Origin: Streptomyces sp. NBC_01788 | GTDB taxonomy: Bacteria > Actinomycetota > Actinomycetes > Streptomycetales > Streptomycetaceae | Length of the DNA stretch: 64,000 nucleotides | Assembly: GCF_035917575.1 (NCBI RefSeq) | Contig: NZ_CP109090.1 | Coordinates: 434,001-498,000 of the forward strand | Reading direction: 5' to 3' | Shown: piece after piece, positions 8,398-17,037 of the stretch | How positions within the stretch are numbered: the stretch's first letter is position 1 | Layout: each line of letters begins with the position of its first letter | Notes under the pieces: generated by a model | Databases searched by the model: none | The model's input: the letters and a program-made list of their open reading frames with translations, nothing else | Told to the model about the DNA's origin: nothing | Made by a program: the position numbers and the translations under genes

Positions 8398-9555
8398 GTG
8401 AGCGAACCCATACAAGAATTCGCGGATGCGCGGCAGCACTTCCAAGCCGAGGAACGCGCCGAGACCCTGAACAAGGCGGACACCGCGGACACGGCGGAGA
8501 CCGGACCGGGCGGCGCCGACCGCCGGAACACCGGCCCCGGTACCCGGCGCACGGGGATCCGCCGGGCGCTCCGCGTCAACGCGTGGCCGGGGCCGTGGAA
8601 GCGCGGCCGGCTGCTCGCGGCGTCGGCGCTGCTGCTGGGCCTGCTCATGCTGCTGCACGCCAGGATCCCGAACCGGATCGGGAACCTCGGCAGCCTGGTG
8701 GAGACCTTCCTGCCGTGGTTCGGCCTGTTCATCCCGGTGCTGCTGGCCGGGGCGCTGTGGCGCCGCTCCGCCTCCGCGGCGGCCGCGCTGCTGCTGCCGG
8801 TGGCGGTGTGGCTGAACCTCTTCGGCGGGCTGCTCACCGACAAGTCCCACCCGGGCGGCGACCTCACCGTGGCCAGCCACAACGTCGACGCCGACAACCC
8901 CGACCCGGCGGGTACCACGCGCGACCTGGCCGCCTCCGGTGCGGACGTGCTGGCACTGGAGGAGCTGACCGAGCAGGCTCGGGGCGCGTACGAGAAGGGG
9001 CTGGCGAAGGCGTACCCGTACCACACGGTGCAGGGCACGGTCGGGCTGTGGAGCAAGTTGCCACTGTCGGACACCCGGCCGGTCGACATCAAGACGGACT
9101 ACGGGCCGCTGGGGGACACCAAGCCGGCCGACGTCAAGATGACCTACAACCGGGCGCTGCGCACCACGGTGGCCACGGACCAGGGTCCCCTGACGGTCTA
9201 TGTGGCCCACCTGGGATCCGTACGGGTCATGCCCAGGGGTGGCTTCTGGACGGTCTCACGCGACAGGGGCGCGCAGGCGCTCGGCGAGGCCATCGCCGCC
9301 GATCCGAGTGAGCGGGTGGTGCTGCTCGGCGACCTGAACGGCACCATGGACGACCGTGCGTTCGCCGGCATCACCTCGCGGCTGCGGTCGGTCCAGGACG
9401 CGGCCGGGGGCGGTTTCGGCTTCACCTGGCCGGCGAAGTTCCCGGTGGCGCGGATCGACGAGATCCTGGTCAGGGGCGTGAAGCCGGAGAGCTCTTGGGT
9501 GCTGCCGGCCACCGGCAGCGACCACCTGCCGGTGGCGGCCGGAATCAGCTGGTGA
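8398..9555 (+). CDS. Membrane-anchored endonuclease/exonuclease/phosphatase (EEP) family protein
   Basis: A 385-residue protein with a charged N-terminal tail (about 60 residues) and three closely spaced transmembrane helices (about 62-145). An extracytoplasmic catalytic domain of the DNase I/inositol-phosphatase fold follows. The catalytic strands are LTVASHNVDADN, ALEELTEQ, VYVAHLGSVR, VVLLGDLNG and the terminal GSDHLPVAAGIS, supplying Asn, Glu, Asp and His in the expected order. Its substrate (nucleic acid, phospholipid or sugar phosphate outside the cell) cannot be told. The GTG start is 12 bases after the kinase stop, so it is probably cotranscribed with the two-component genes. Confidence 0.85.
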   Translation: MSEPIQEFADARQHFQAEERAETLNKADTADTAETGPGGADRRNTGPGTRRTGIRRALRVNAWPGPWKRGRLLAASALLLGLLMLLHARIPNRIGNLGSLVETFLPWFGLFIPVLLAGALWRRSASAAAALLLPVAVWLNLFGGLLTDKSHPGGDLTVASHNVDADNPDPAGTTRDLAASGADVLALEELTEQARGAYEKGLAKAYPYHTVQGTVGLWSKLPLSDTRPVDIKTDYGPLGDTKPADVKMTYNRALRTTVATDQGPLTVYVAHLGSVRVMPRGGFWTVSRDRGAQALGEAIAADPSERVVLLGDLNGTMDDRAFAGITSRLRSVQDAAGGGFGFTWPAKFPVARIDEILVRGVKPESSWVLPATGSDHLPVAAGISW

Positions 9556-9559
9556 GAGG

Positions 9560-9880
9560 TCACTCGGCCCACGGCAGTGGGATCCTGTCCGCACTGCCCG
9601 GCAACATCGCCTTACCGCCGACGGCCATGGCGACCAGCGCCTCCGCGGGACCGCCCACGGCCTCGAGCTGACGCACCACGCCGGCCGGGACGACGACCGC
9701 CTGACCGGCCCCGGCCCGCTCGGTCCTGCCGTCGGCCTCCACCAGGAACTCGCCCGACAACGGCATCCACACCTGCTCACGGTCGATGACGTGAACGGGT
9801 GTGGCCGAGTCGGCGCCCAGCTCCACCCGCCAGGTGCTGACCTCACTGCTGCCCCGGCTCGGACCCGCCAGGCCGAACAC
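9560..9880 (-). CDS. Small cupin-domain protein
   Basis: A 106-residue single-domain beta barrel. Cupin motif 1 is degenerate (TPVHVIDREQVWMPLSGEFLV): it has one His plus Glu instead of the usual HxH pair. Motif 2 (AGQAVVVPAGVVRQL) has lost its metal His. It is therefore more likely a small-molecule binding or sensor cupin than an enzyme. The only in-frame start is the GTG at 9880. Its 5' part overlaps, on the other strand, the only available start (ATG 9791) for the multicopper oxidase leader, which is unusual and raises doubt about one of the two starts. Confidence 0.7.
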   Translation of the reverse strand: MFGLAGPSRGSSEVSTWRVELGADSATPVHVIDREQVWMPLSGEFLVEADGRTERAGAGQAVVVPAGVVRQLEAVGGPAEALVAMAVGGKAMLPGSADRIPLPWAE

Positions 9881-9943
9881 CGATCCCGCAGGAGACGACG
9901 TACCGTCCTGAGCGCGGGCGGCGCCGCCCTCGGCGCGGGAGTA
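9791..9943 (+). other. Out-of-frame Tat signal peptide of the multicopper oxidase
   Basis: The frame starting at ATG 9791 encodes an arginine run (RRRRR) followed by TVLSAGGAALGAGV, a twin-arginine leader with its hydrophobic core. It then passes into unrelated sequence (PWRACPCCAP) exactly where the mature oxidase frame becomes meaningful. Adding one base in GAGTACCCTG at about 9940-9948 restores a continuous reading frame through to 11469. Confidence 0.6.
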
Positions 9944-10059
9944 CCCTGGCGGGCCTGCCCCTGCTGCGCTCCTTCTTCGGCGAGGGCAGGCCCGGCCACC
10001 TGCTCGGCAGCACGGCGGAACTGCCCCGGCCGTATCAAGTACCCCTCCCCGTACCGCCG

Positions 10060-11469
10060 GTGCTGGAGCCCGTCGCCGGCAACGGCACCACGGACAGCTA
10101 CGAGATCACCCAGCGCGTGGCCGAGTTGGAGATCCTGCCCGGTCTGAGGACGAGGGCCTGGACGTACGGCGGGACCTTCCCCGGGCCGACCCTCGTCTCC
10201 CGTTCCGGCCGGCGCGCCGTGGTCCGGCACCGCAACGAGCTGGACCAGCCCGTCGTCGTGCATCTGCACGGCGGGCACACCCCTGCGGCGAGCGACGGCT
10301 ACCCGACCTCGCTCATCCTGCCCGCCGACGGCTCCTACGACGCCCACCGCGCCGCCCAGGACATGGCCGGCGGCAGGCACGGCATGGCCATGGACCACGG
10401 CGCGATGGACCTGGCCGAGGGCGAGCGGAGTTACACCTACCCGTTCAAGCAGCGTGCGGCGACGCTCTGGTACCACGATCACCGCATGGGCTGCACCGGC
10501 GCGAGCGTGTGGAGGGGGCTGGCCGGGTTCCATCTCGTCCACGACGACGAGGAGGATCGGCTGCCGCTGCCGAACGGCGAGCGTGACATTCCGCTGATGA
10601 TCGCGGACCGGTCCTTCGCGGAGGACGGATCGTTCCGCTACCCCATGCTGGATCCGGAGTTCCACGCCCCAGGCGTCGCCGATGCCTACATGAACGGCGT
10701 GCTGGGCGACGTGGTGCTGGTCAACGGCGCGCCCTGGCCGGTGCACGAGGTGGAGCGGCTGCGCTACCGCCTGCGTTTCCTCAATGCCTCAAACGCCCGC
10801 GTGTACAAACTGGAGCTGGACCCCCAGCCGGCGGGCGGTGACGCCTTCGTGCAGATCGGCGGCGACGGCGGGCTGCTGTCCAAGCCGCGGCGCCACGACG
10901 CGTTGGAGATCGCGCCCGGAGAACGCTTCGACGTCGTCACCGACTTCTCCCGGTACCGCGCGGGCACCCGGGTGCGCCTGCTGAACCGCTTCGGGGACGG
11001 CACGACCGCCGAGGTCATGCGCTTCGACGTGGGGTCGGGCTCACCGAGGGACGACACGACGGTGCCGGACAGGCTCAGCGAGGTGGTCGCGCTGGAGCCC
11101 GGCCGGGCCACGGTCACCCGGGACTTCCACTTCCGCGGCTCGGTCGACGGGTGGACCATCAACGGTCTGGAGTACCGGCCGGGGAGGGCTCTGGCCAGGC
11201 CCAAGCTGGGACAGACCGAGGTGTGGCGGTTCACCACCAACTTCCACCACCCGGTCCATCTCCACCTCGACCACTTCCAGGTGGTCTCGCGGAACAACCG
11301 GGGCCCGGGGGCGTACGACCACGGCTGGAAGGACACCGTGGCCCTGCGTTCGGCCGAGGCCGTGGAAGTGGTCGTCCGCTTCACCGACTACACCGGCCCC
11401 TTCATGCTCCACTGCCACAACCTGGAGCACGAGGACATGGCCATGATGGGCGACTTCGTCACCGAGTAG
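10060..11469 (+). CDS. Multicopper oxidase; Tat leader displaced into another frame
   Basis: A secreted three-domain copper oxidase (laccase, CotA or bilirubin-oxidase type) that oxidises metals or phenols with reduction of oxygen to water. All four copper motifs are present: HLHGGH, WYHDHRMG, HPVHLHLDHFQ and HCHNLEHEDMAMM, the last giving the type-1 Cys, His and axial Met. In-frame coding continues upstream of the GTG at 10060 to about 9945 (LLRSFFGEGRPGHLLGS, then LPRPYQVPLPVPP, typical mature sequence) without a start. A twin-arginine leader (RRRRRTVLSAGGAALGAGV, open from ATG 9791) lies in the next frame. One missing base near 9942 would join them. As sequenced, the protein from 10060 would lack export. 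Confidence 0.85.
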   Translation: MLEPVAGNGTTDSYEITQRVAELEILPGLRTRAWTYGGTFPGPTLVSRSGRRAVVRHRNELDQPVVVHLHGGHTPAASDGYPTSLILPADGSYDAHRAAQDMAGGRHGMAMDHGAMDLAEGERSYTYPFKQRAATLWYHDHRMGCTGASVWRGLAGFHLVHDDEEDRLPLPNGERDIPLMIADRSFAEDGSFRYPMLDPEFHAPGVADAYMNGVLGDVVLVNGAPWPVHEVERLRYRLRFLNASNARVYKLELDPQPAGGDAFVQIGGDGGLLSKPRRHDALEIAPGERFDVVTDFSRYRAGTRVRLLNRFGDGTTAEVMRFDVGSGSPRDDTTVPDRLSEVVALEPGRATVTRDFHFRGSVDGWTINGLEYRPGRALARPKLGQTEVWRFTTNFHHPVHLHLDHFQVVSRNNRGPGAYDHGWKDTVALRSAEAVEVVVRFTDYTGPFMLHCHNLEHEDMAMMGDFVTE

Positions 11470-11600
11470 CGCCCGCGCGCCGAAGCGGCCGGGCGCCGTC
11501 TGTCCGACAGGCGGCACACCCCTCGCCGGACGGAAGCCGGATGTTCCCTTTCACCGGCCGGTGGCGGACCCTGGAAGCAGGGCGTGACCTGTCGGCGGTG

Positions 11601-12749
11601 ATGGGAATGAAGGGTTCTGTCCGGCTCGGAAACATCCGGGGACTGGCGATCCAGGCGCACTGGAGCGTGCCGCTGGTCATGTTCTTCTTCGCTTATGGCC
11701 TGGCCGTCTGGACGTTGCCCAGGTACGCGGCCGGTCTGGCGCCGGTGGTGTACGCGGCCGGCGGGGTGGTCGGCGCTTCGCTGTTGCTGGTGAGCCTGGT
11801 GGTGCACGAGGTGGCACACGCGCTCACGGCCCGCAGGGCGGGGATCTCCGTACGGGACGTCACGCTGTGGGCACTCGGTGGGCTGACCCGGATGGACCGG
11901 CCGACGACGGCGCGTGCGGCGTTCTGGGTCGCCGTCAGCGGCCCGGTCGCCAGCCTGCTGCTCGGCGGTGTCTGGCTGGGCCTTGCGGCCGCCGTGGACG
12001 CGACGCTGAGATGGCGGGTTCCGATTGCCGTACTGGGGTGGCTGGGCGGCACGAACCTGCTGCTGGGTGTCTTCAACCTGCTGCCCGCCGCACCCCTGGA
12101 CGGGGGCCGGCTGGTGCAGGCCGCGGTGTGGTGGCGTACGGGGGACCGCGAGCGGGCCCAGCGGGCGGCCGGCCGCAGCGGACAGGTCATCGGCATGGCG
12201 CTGGCCGCCGCCGGGTGGGTGGTGCTCCTGAGGGGCACGACCGGCGGCCTGTGGCTGATGGCCATCGGCCTGTTCGTGGCCGGTACCGCCGCGACCGAGC
12301 GGCGGTGGGCGGAGCTGGTCACCGCCCTGCGTGGCGTGCGGGTGGGGCAGACGATGACCACTCCGGTGGTGACCGGGCCCGACTGGCTGACCGTGGGCAG
12401 CTTCCTGTCCGAGGTGGCCACCCGGACGGGTCACTCGGTGGTGCCGCTGCTGGACTTCGACGGCCGTCCCAGCGGTCTCCTGCAGATGCGCAGGCTGGCC
12501 GCCGTACCGCCCGGGCAGCGGGAGCGGCTGCGGGCGCGGGACCTCGCGACCCCGCTGTCCCGGTGCACGCTCGCCGCACCGGACGAGCTGCTGAACTCCG
12601 TACTGGAGCGCCTCGGCGCCGCGGGCGGCGGACTGCCCATCCTGGTCATGGACGACGGCCGGCTCGGCGGGATCGTCACCGCGCACGACATCGACCGGTC
12701 CCGTCGGCGGCACCGCGACCCCTCGGCCCACAGGGAGCGCCCGGTGTAG
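11601..12749 (+). CDS. Site-2 protease (peptidase M50) with CBS-like C-terminal region
   Basis: A 382-residue intramembrane zinc metalloprotease. The zinc motif HEVAHALTARR lies in the third membrane segment (about residue 70), and NLLPAAPLDGGR supplies the distal Asp ligand in the core. About six hydrophobic segments run to residue 235. The C-terminal ~140 residues (VGQTMTTPVVTGPDWLTV, then LPILVMDDGRLGGIVTAHDI) form two degenerate CBS repeats, as in SpoIVFB/Rip3-type proteases that may respond to nucleotides. Starts at 11541, 11601 and 11607 are all possible; 11601/11607 gives the usual family N-terminus. Substrates are typically anti-sigma factors or regulated membrane proteins, and none is adjacent. 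Confidence 0.9.
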   Translation: MGMKGSVRLGNIRGLAIQAHWSVPLVMFFFAYGLAVWTLPRYAAGLAPVVYAAGGVVGASLLLVSLVVHEVAHALTARRAGISVRDVTLWALGGLTRMDRPTTARAAFWVAVSGPVASLLLGGVWLGLAAAVDATLRWRVPIAVLGWLGGTNLLLGVFNLLPAAPLDGGRLVQAAVWWRTGDRERAQRAAGRSGQVIGMALAAAGWVVLLRGTTGGLWLMAIGLFVAGTAATERRWAELVTALRGVRVGQTMTTPVVTGPDWLTVGSFLSEVATRTGHSVVPLLDFDGRPSGLLQMRRLAAVPPGQRERLRARDLATPLSRCTLAAPDELLNSVLERLGAAGGGLPILVMDDGRLGGIVTAHDIDRSRRRHRDPSAHRERPV

Positions 12750-12799
12750 CGGGCCGGACGGCCGGTTCGTCGCCGCCCCGGCCGTCGCCTCCGCGCGGG

Positions 12800-13996
12800 T
12801 CAGGATGCCGTCGGTGTACGACCGACGGCTCCGGGTGCGGACGCGCCGGTACCGTCGGCGAGGGGCGGGCTCGCGACGCAGGGCCGGCCGGTCGGCAGTG
12901 CCAGCAGCAGGCCCAGGGTGATCCACACATATGTGTTGCTGCCGAGGAAACCGCCGAGTCCGGAGGCGTCGTCGAACCACAGCCAGACCACGCTGCTGCA
13001 CAGCAGCCCGTACAGGGCGGCCGCGATCCGCAGGCGGCGGGCGTGCGCCAGCACCGCGAACGACGGCAGCAGCCAGACGAGATGGTGCACCCAGGTGATC
13101 GGGCTGATCAGGCACGAGACCAGCCCCGTGAGGGCGAAGGCGGCCCGCCAGTCGTCCGCGCGCAGCGCCTTGTGCGTGCGCCACACCCACACCGCCAGGA
13201 CGAGGAGGACGGCCAGGGCCCAGGCGGCGCGGCTGGGTTCGCCGGGTGCCGCAAGGCGGGCGAGGACGCCCTGGAGGGACTGGTTGGAGACGTAGTCGAG
13301 GCGGCCGACGCGGGTGGTGTCCCAGACGGCGTGCGTCCAGTAGAAGCGGGAGGCGTCCGGTGCCGCCCAGGCCGCGAGGACCGTGGCGGCGGTGGTGACG
13401 GCGGTCGCGACGGCGGCGGCCCGTCGGCGCCGGGCGAGCAGGAGCAGGACGATGAAGACCGCGGGCGTGAGCTTGACGGCCGCGGCGAGCCCGATGCCCG
13501 CTCCCGCCCAGCGGTCGCGCCCGGTGGACAGCAGCCATCCGTCGATGAGTACGAGGGCCAGCAGCAGGAGGTTGACCTGCCCGAAGCTGATGGTGTCCCG
13601 CACGGGTTCGAGCAGCGCCAGGGCGCAGGCCGCCAGGGCCCAGCCGAACCAGCCGTGGCGGTTCAGTTCCCGGCCGGCGAGGATCCGCAGCACGACGGCG
13701 ACGGCGACGAGGTCGAGCAGCAGCGCGCCCGCTATCGCTGTGTTCGGGCCGACGAGCGCCATCGGCAGCATGCTCAGCGCGGCGAACGGCGGGTAGGTGA
13801 AACCGAAGGTGGTCCCCGGCAGGTGGTAGTCGTAGATGCGGCCGCCGTGGTGCACCCAGTCGTTCACGGCACCGTAGTAGACGCGCAGGTCGAACCAGCC
13901 GCGCAGCAGCGGCACGGTGGCGGTGAAGGCGGTCACGACGACGGCGAGGCACAGGACGAGGACGAGTCGTCCCAGGTCGGTACGCGGCAGTCTCAC
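12800..13996 (-). CDS. Polyprenol-phosphate-sugar-dependent glycosyltransferase (GT87-like)
   Basis: A 398-residue integral membrane GT-C glycosyltransferase with about ten hydrophobic helices. The first extracytoplasmic loop carries the GT87 signature: WFDLRVYYGAVNDWVHHGG with an acidic catalytic Asp, then YDYHLPGTTFGFTYPPFAAL. A later loop has LKLTPAVF-type membrane sequence and SPITWVHHLVWLLP. Such enzymes add mannose or a related sugar from a polyprenol carrier to lipoglycans or cell-surface polymers outside the membrane. The GTG start overlaps the stop of the upstream MptB-like gene by 4 bases (GTGA), so the two are coupled and presumably act in one glycan pathway. Confidence 0.88.
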   Translation of the reverse strand: MRLPRTDLGRLVLVLCLAVVVTAFTATVPLLRGWFDLRVYYGAVNDWVHHGGRIYDYHLPGTTFGFTYPPFAALSMLPMALVGPNTAIAGALLLDLVAVAVVLRILAGRELNRHGWFGWALAACALALLEPVRDTISFGQVNLLLLALVLIDGWLLSTGRDRWAGAGIGLAAAVKLTPAVFIVLLLLARRRRAAAVATAVTTAATVLAAWAAPDASRFYWTHAVWDTTRVGRLDYVSNQSLQGVLARLAAPGEPSRAAWALAVLLVLAVWVWRTHKALRADDWRAAFALTGLVSCLISPITWVHHLVWLLPSFAVLAHARRLRIAAALYGLLCSSVVWLWFDDASGLGGFLGSNTYVWITLGLLLALPTGRPCVASPPLADGTGASAPGAVGRTPTAS

Positions 13997-15381
13997 GCGG
14001 TCCCTCCGAGCACCGGGGCCCGGGCCGTCTGGTGGGCCTGCCACAGGACGACCAGGGCGAGCGCGCCTCCGGAGACCGCGAGGGCCACCTGGGCGAGGTC
14101 CGGCGGGCCGCCGCTGGGCAGTACGGCGAGCGCGAGGACGGCGGTCGCGGCGGCCACCCGGTGGCGGACGGAGGCGCTGGGGGCCGCGGCGGCGATGAGG
14201 AACAGGCCCCACAGCGCGTACCAGGGCCGGATCGCCGGGCCGAGGACAGCCACGGCGGCGAGGCTCAGGCCGAGCGCGTAGATCGGGCCGGGACGCAGCC
14301 GGAGCCATATGAACAGCACCGCGGCCAGGGTCGCGAGGAGGCCGGCCGCGTGCCAGACGGGGATGGCGAGGGGTGCGAGGCCGCTGCCCAGATGTGCGAG
14401 GACGTCGCCCGTGACACGGCCGAGGAGGCTGGTGGGCGACCAGTTGTGCGGGGAGACGGGTGTCCGCAGGGCCGCGATCCAGCCGTATCCCGTGCCGGTG
14501 AGGGCGGTCGCCACGACCGTGGTGGCGAGGGCGACGGCGGTGGTCGTCGCGATCGCGCGCGCCAGTCCGGTGTGCCGGCGCAGTGCGATCACGGCCAGCA
14601 GGCCGAGCGCGGCCGGTGCCTTCACCAGCGCGGCGAGCGTGATCAGGGCGACCCCGAGGACGTGCAGGCGGCCACGGGCGGCGAGCAGACCGATGCCGAG
14701 CAGTCCCAGCATGATGGCGTCGTTGTGGGCGCCGGCGACCAGGTGCAGCAGCACGAGCGGGTTGAGGGCTCCGAGCCACAGCGCGGCGGCGGGGTCGGCG
14801 CCGCACTGGCGGGCGAGCCGCGGCAGCGCCACGGCCATGAGTGCCACGCCGAGCAGGGCGACCAGCCGCATGCCGAGCAGGCCCGCCGGCAGTTCCCCGC
14901 GGGTCAGTCCGGACAGGGCGGAGGCGACGGCGAGGAAGACCGGGCCGTACGGGGCCGCGGTGTCCCGCCACACCGGCGCGACCTCGGCCGCGAGCGGCCC
15001 GCCGAGTTGTGCGGGCCCGTGCGTGTACACGTCGAGGTGGGCGTCGACCATGGCGCCCTGCGCGAGATAGCTGTACACGTCACGGCTGAACAGCGGCGGC
15101 GCCAGCAACAGCGGTGCCGCCCATACGGCCAGGACGAGCAGCAGGGCCCGGGGCGTTGGCGGCTCGGGGCCGCGGATCACCCTGCCGAGCAGCGCCCACG
15201 CGGCGATCAGCAGGACGACCCCGAAGTACACGCCCACGAGTCCGAGCGCGGCGCGCCCGGACTCGGGAGAGACCAGATCCGCGACCGGCAGGGCCCCGGC
15301 GGTCTGACCGCCCAGCGCGAGGAAGGCGGTACCGGCCAGGCCGAGGGCCTGGCAGCGGCGGAGATCGACGGGGAAAGCCAT
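13993..15381 (-). CDS. MptB-like polyprenol-phosphomannose alpha-1,6-mannosyltransferase
   Basis: A 462-residue GT-C membrane enzyme with about 12 hydrophobic segments. The first large loop has PPLFSRDVYSYLAQGAMVDA with the catalytic Asp, then YTHGPAQLGG and PYGPVFL. Further conserved blocks are NPLVLLHLVAGAHNDAIMLG and SPHNWSPTSLLGR. This set matches actinobacterial MptB, which extends the alpha-1,6-mannan backbone of lipomannan-type glycans; in Streptomyces the acceptor may differ. The ATG at 15381 is chosen; an alternative GTG at 15390 would add three residues. It is first in an operon with the GT87-like gene. No strong ribosome site is visible. Confidence 0.88.
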   Translation of the reverse strand: MAFPVDLRRCQALGLAGTAFLALGGQTAGALPVADLVSPESGRAALGLVGVYFGVVLLIAAWALLGRVIRGPEPPTPRALLLVLAVWAAPLLLAPPLFSRDVYSYLAQGAMVDAHLDVYTHGPAQLGGPLAAEVAPVWRDTAAPYGPVFLAVASALSGLTRGELPAGLLGMRLVALLGVALMAVALPRLARQCGADPAAALWLGALNPLVLLHLVAGAHNDAIMLGLLGIGLLAARGRLHVLGVALITLAALVKAPAALGLLAVIALRRHTGLARAIATTTAVALATTVVATALTGTGYGWIAALRTPVSPHNWSPTSLLGRVTGDVLAHLGSGLAPLAIPVWHAAGLLATLAAVLFIWLRLRPGPIYALGLSLAAVAVLGPAIRPWYALWGLFLIAAAAPSASVRHRVAAATAVLALAVLPSGGPPDLAQVALAVSGGALALVVLWQAHQTARAPVLGGTA

Positions 15382-15587
15382 GGCCAACACTCGGGAAGCG
15401 TGTCAACGCCGGGTGGCCGGAGGGCGACGCACGCCCCTCGGCGGGGCGGCGTGCGCATGACCGCTGTATGAGCGACGCGGTGGGCGGAAATTCCCCGCCG
15501 CGTCGCTGGTGCCCGTCGCGTGCCCGGCGTGACGTACGTGTCCCGGTGACGTGGATGTCTCGGCCCGGTCGCCGGGCGGGTGGTGGC

Positions 15588-17000
15588 TCAGAGCTCCGGT
15601 GAGCCGCTGCCCGCGAGCACCTCGGGCCGCAGCAGCGCCTGAAGGCGCTCGGCCGGCAGCAGGCCCTTCTCCAGGACGAGTTCGGCGACGCCGCGGCCGG
15701 TGGCCAGGGCCTCCTTGGCGATGCCGGTGGCCGCCTCGTACCCGATGTGCGGGTTGAGGGCGGTGACCAGACCGATGGAGTTCTCCACCGCGGCCCGCAA
15801 CTGCTCGGTGTTGGCCGTGATGCCGGACACGCACCGCTCGGCGAGGGTCAGGCAGGCGCGCTCCAGGTGGGTGATGCTCTCCGACAGGGAGTGCAGGATG
15901 ATCGGCTCGAACGCGTTCAGCTGGAGCTGACCGGCCTCGGCGGCCATGGTGATGGTCACGTCGTTTCCGATCACCTCGAAGGCCACCTGGTTGACGACCT
16001 CGGGGACGACCGGGTTGACCTTGCCGGGCATGATGCTCGAACCGGCCTGCACCGGCGGCAGGTTGATCTCGTTGAGGCCCGCGCGCGGACCGGAGGACAA
16101 CAGGCGCAGGTCGTTGCAGCTCTTGGAGAGCTTGACGGCGATCCGCTTGAGCACGCCGGACATCTGCACGAAGGCACCGCAGTCCTGGGTGGCCTCCACC
16201 AGGTTGGCGGCCGTCACCAGCGGCAGGCCGGTGATCCCGGCGAGGTGGCGGCGGGCCGACTCGGCGTATCCGGCGGGGGCGTTGAGACCGGTGCCGATCG
16301 CCGTGGCGCCGAGGTTGATCTCGTGGATCAGTTCGACGGCCTCCGCGAGCCGCAGGCGGTCCTCGTCGAGCATGACCGCGAACGTGGAGAACTCCTGCCC
16401 CAGCGTCATCGGCACGGCGTCCTGGAGCTGGGTGCGGCCCATCTTGAGCACATCGCGGAACTCGAGGGCCTTGCCGGCGAAGGCGTCCTGGAGCACGGCC
16501 ATCGCCTTGAGCAGGCCACGTACGGCGAACACCGTCGCGATCTTGACGGCGGTCGGGTAGACGTCGTTGGTGGACTGGCCGAGGTTGACGTCCTCGTTGG
16601 GGTGCAGGTGCTGGTACTCGCCCTTGGCGTGGCCGAGCAGTTCCAGCGCGCGGTTGGCGACGACCTCGTTGGCGTTCATGTTGGTGGACGTGCCGGCGCC
16701 GCCCTGGATGACGTCGACGACGAACTCGTCGTGCAGTTTGCCGTCGCGGATCTCGCGGCAGGCCTCGACGATGGCGGCGGCCTTGCGCGGCTCCAGCAGG
16801 CCGAGTTCCTCGTTGGCGAGGGCGGCGGCCTCCTTGACGGCGGCGAGGGCGTCGATCAGGTGCGGGTAGGCGGAGATCGGCGTCCCCGTGATGGGGAAGT
16901 TCTCCTTGGCGCGCAGGGAGTGGATGCCCCAGTACGCCTCGGCGGGTACGTCGCGGTGGCCGAGCAGGTCGTGCTCGCTGCGGTGGGCTGCGGCGGTCAT
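15588..17000 (-). CDS. aspA: Aspartate ammonia-lyase
   Basis: A 470-residue aspartase that converts L-aspartate to fumarate and ammonia. The fumarase/aspartase signature GSSIMPGKVNP, carrying the catalytic Ser loop, is intact at about residue 325. Other blocks are GGAGTSTNMNANEV, the QSTNDVYPT substrate site, and MGRTQLQDAVPMTLGQEF. Length and order fit the family. The ATG at 17000 has AAAGAGGAC upstream. It is the last gene of gntR-asparaginase-aspA, 37 bases after the asparaginase gene, so asparagine can be turned into aspartate and then fumarate by one transcript. Confidence 0.96.
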   Translation of the reverse strand: MTAAAHRSEHDLLGHRDVPAEAYWGIHSLRAKENFPITGTPISAYPHLIDALAAVKEAAALANEELGLLEPRKAAAIVEACREIRDGKLHDEFVVDVIQGGAGTSTNMNANEVVANRALELLGHAKGEYQHLHPNEDVNLGQSTNDVYPTAVKIATVFAVRGLLKAMAVLQDAFAGKALEFRDVLKMGRTQLQDAVPMTLGQEFSTFAVMLDEDRLRLAEAVELIHEINLGATAIGTGLNAPAGYAESARRHLAGITGLPLVTAANLVEATQDCGAFVQMSGVLKRIAVKLSKSCNDLRLLSSGPRAGLNEINLPPVQAGSSIMPGKVNPVVPEVVNQVAFEVIGNDVTITMAAEAGQLQLNAFEPIILHSLSESITHLERACLTLAERCVSGITANTEQLRAAVENSIGLVTALNPHIGYEAATGIAKEALATGRGVAELVLEKGLLPAERLQALLRPEVLAGSGSPEL

Positions 17001-17037
17001 GGCTGTGCGGGTCCTCTTTCGGAGGTGGGCGGTTCGG

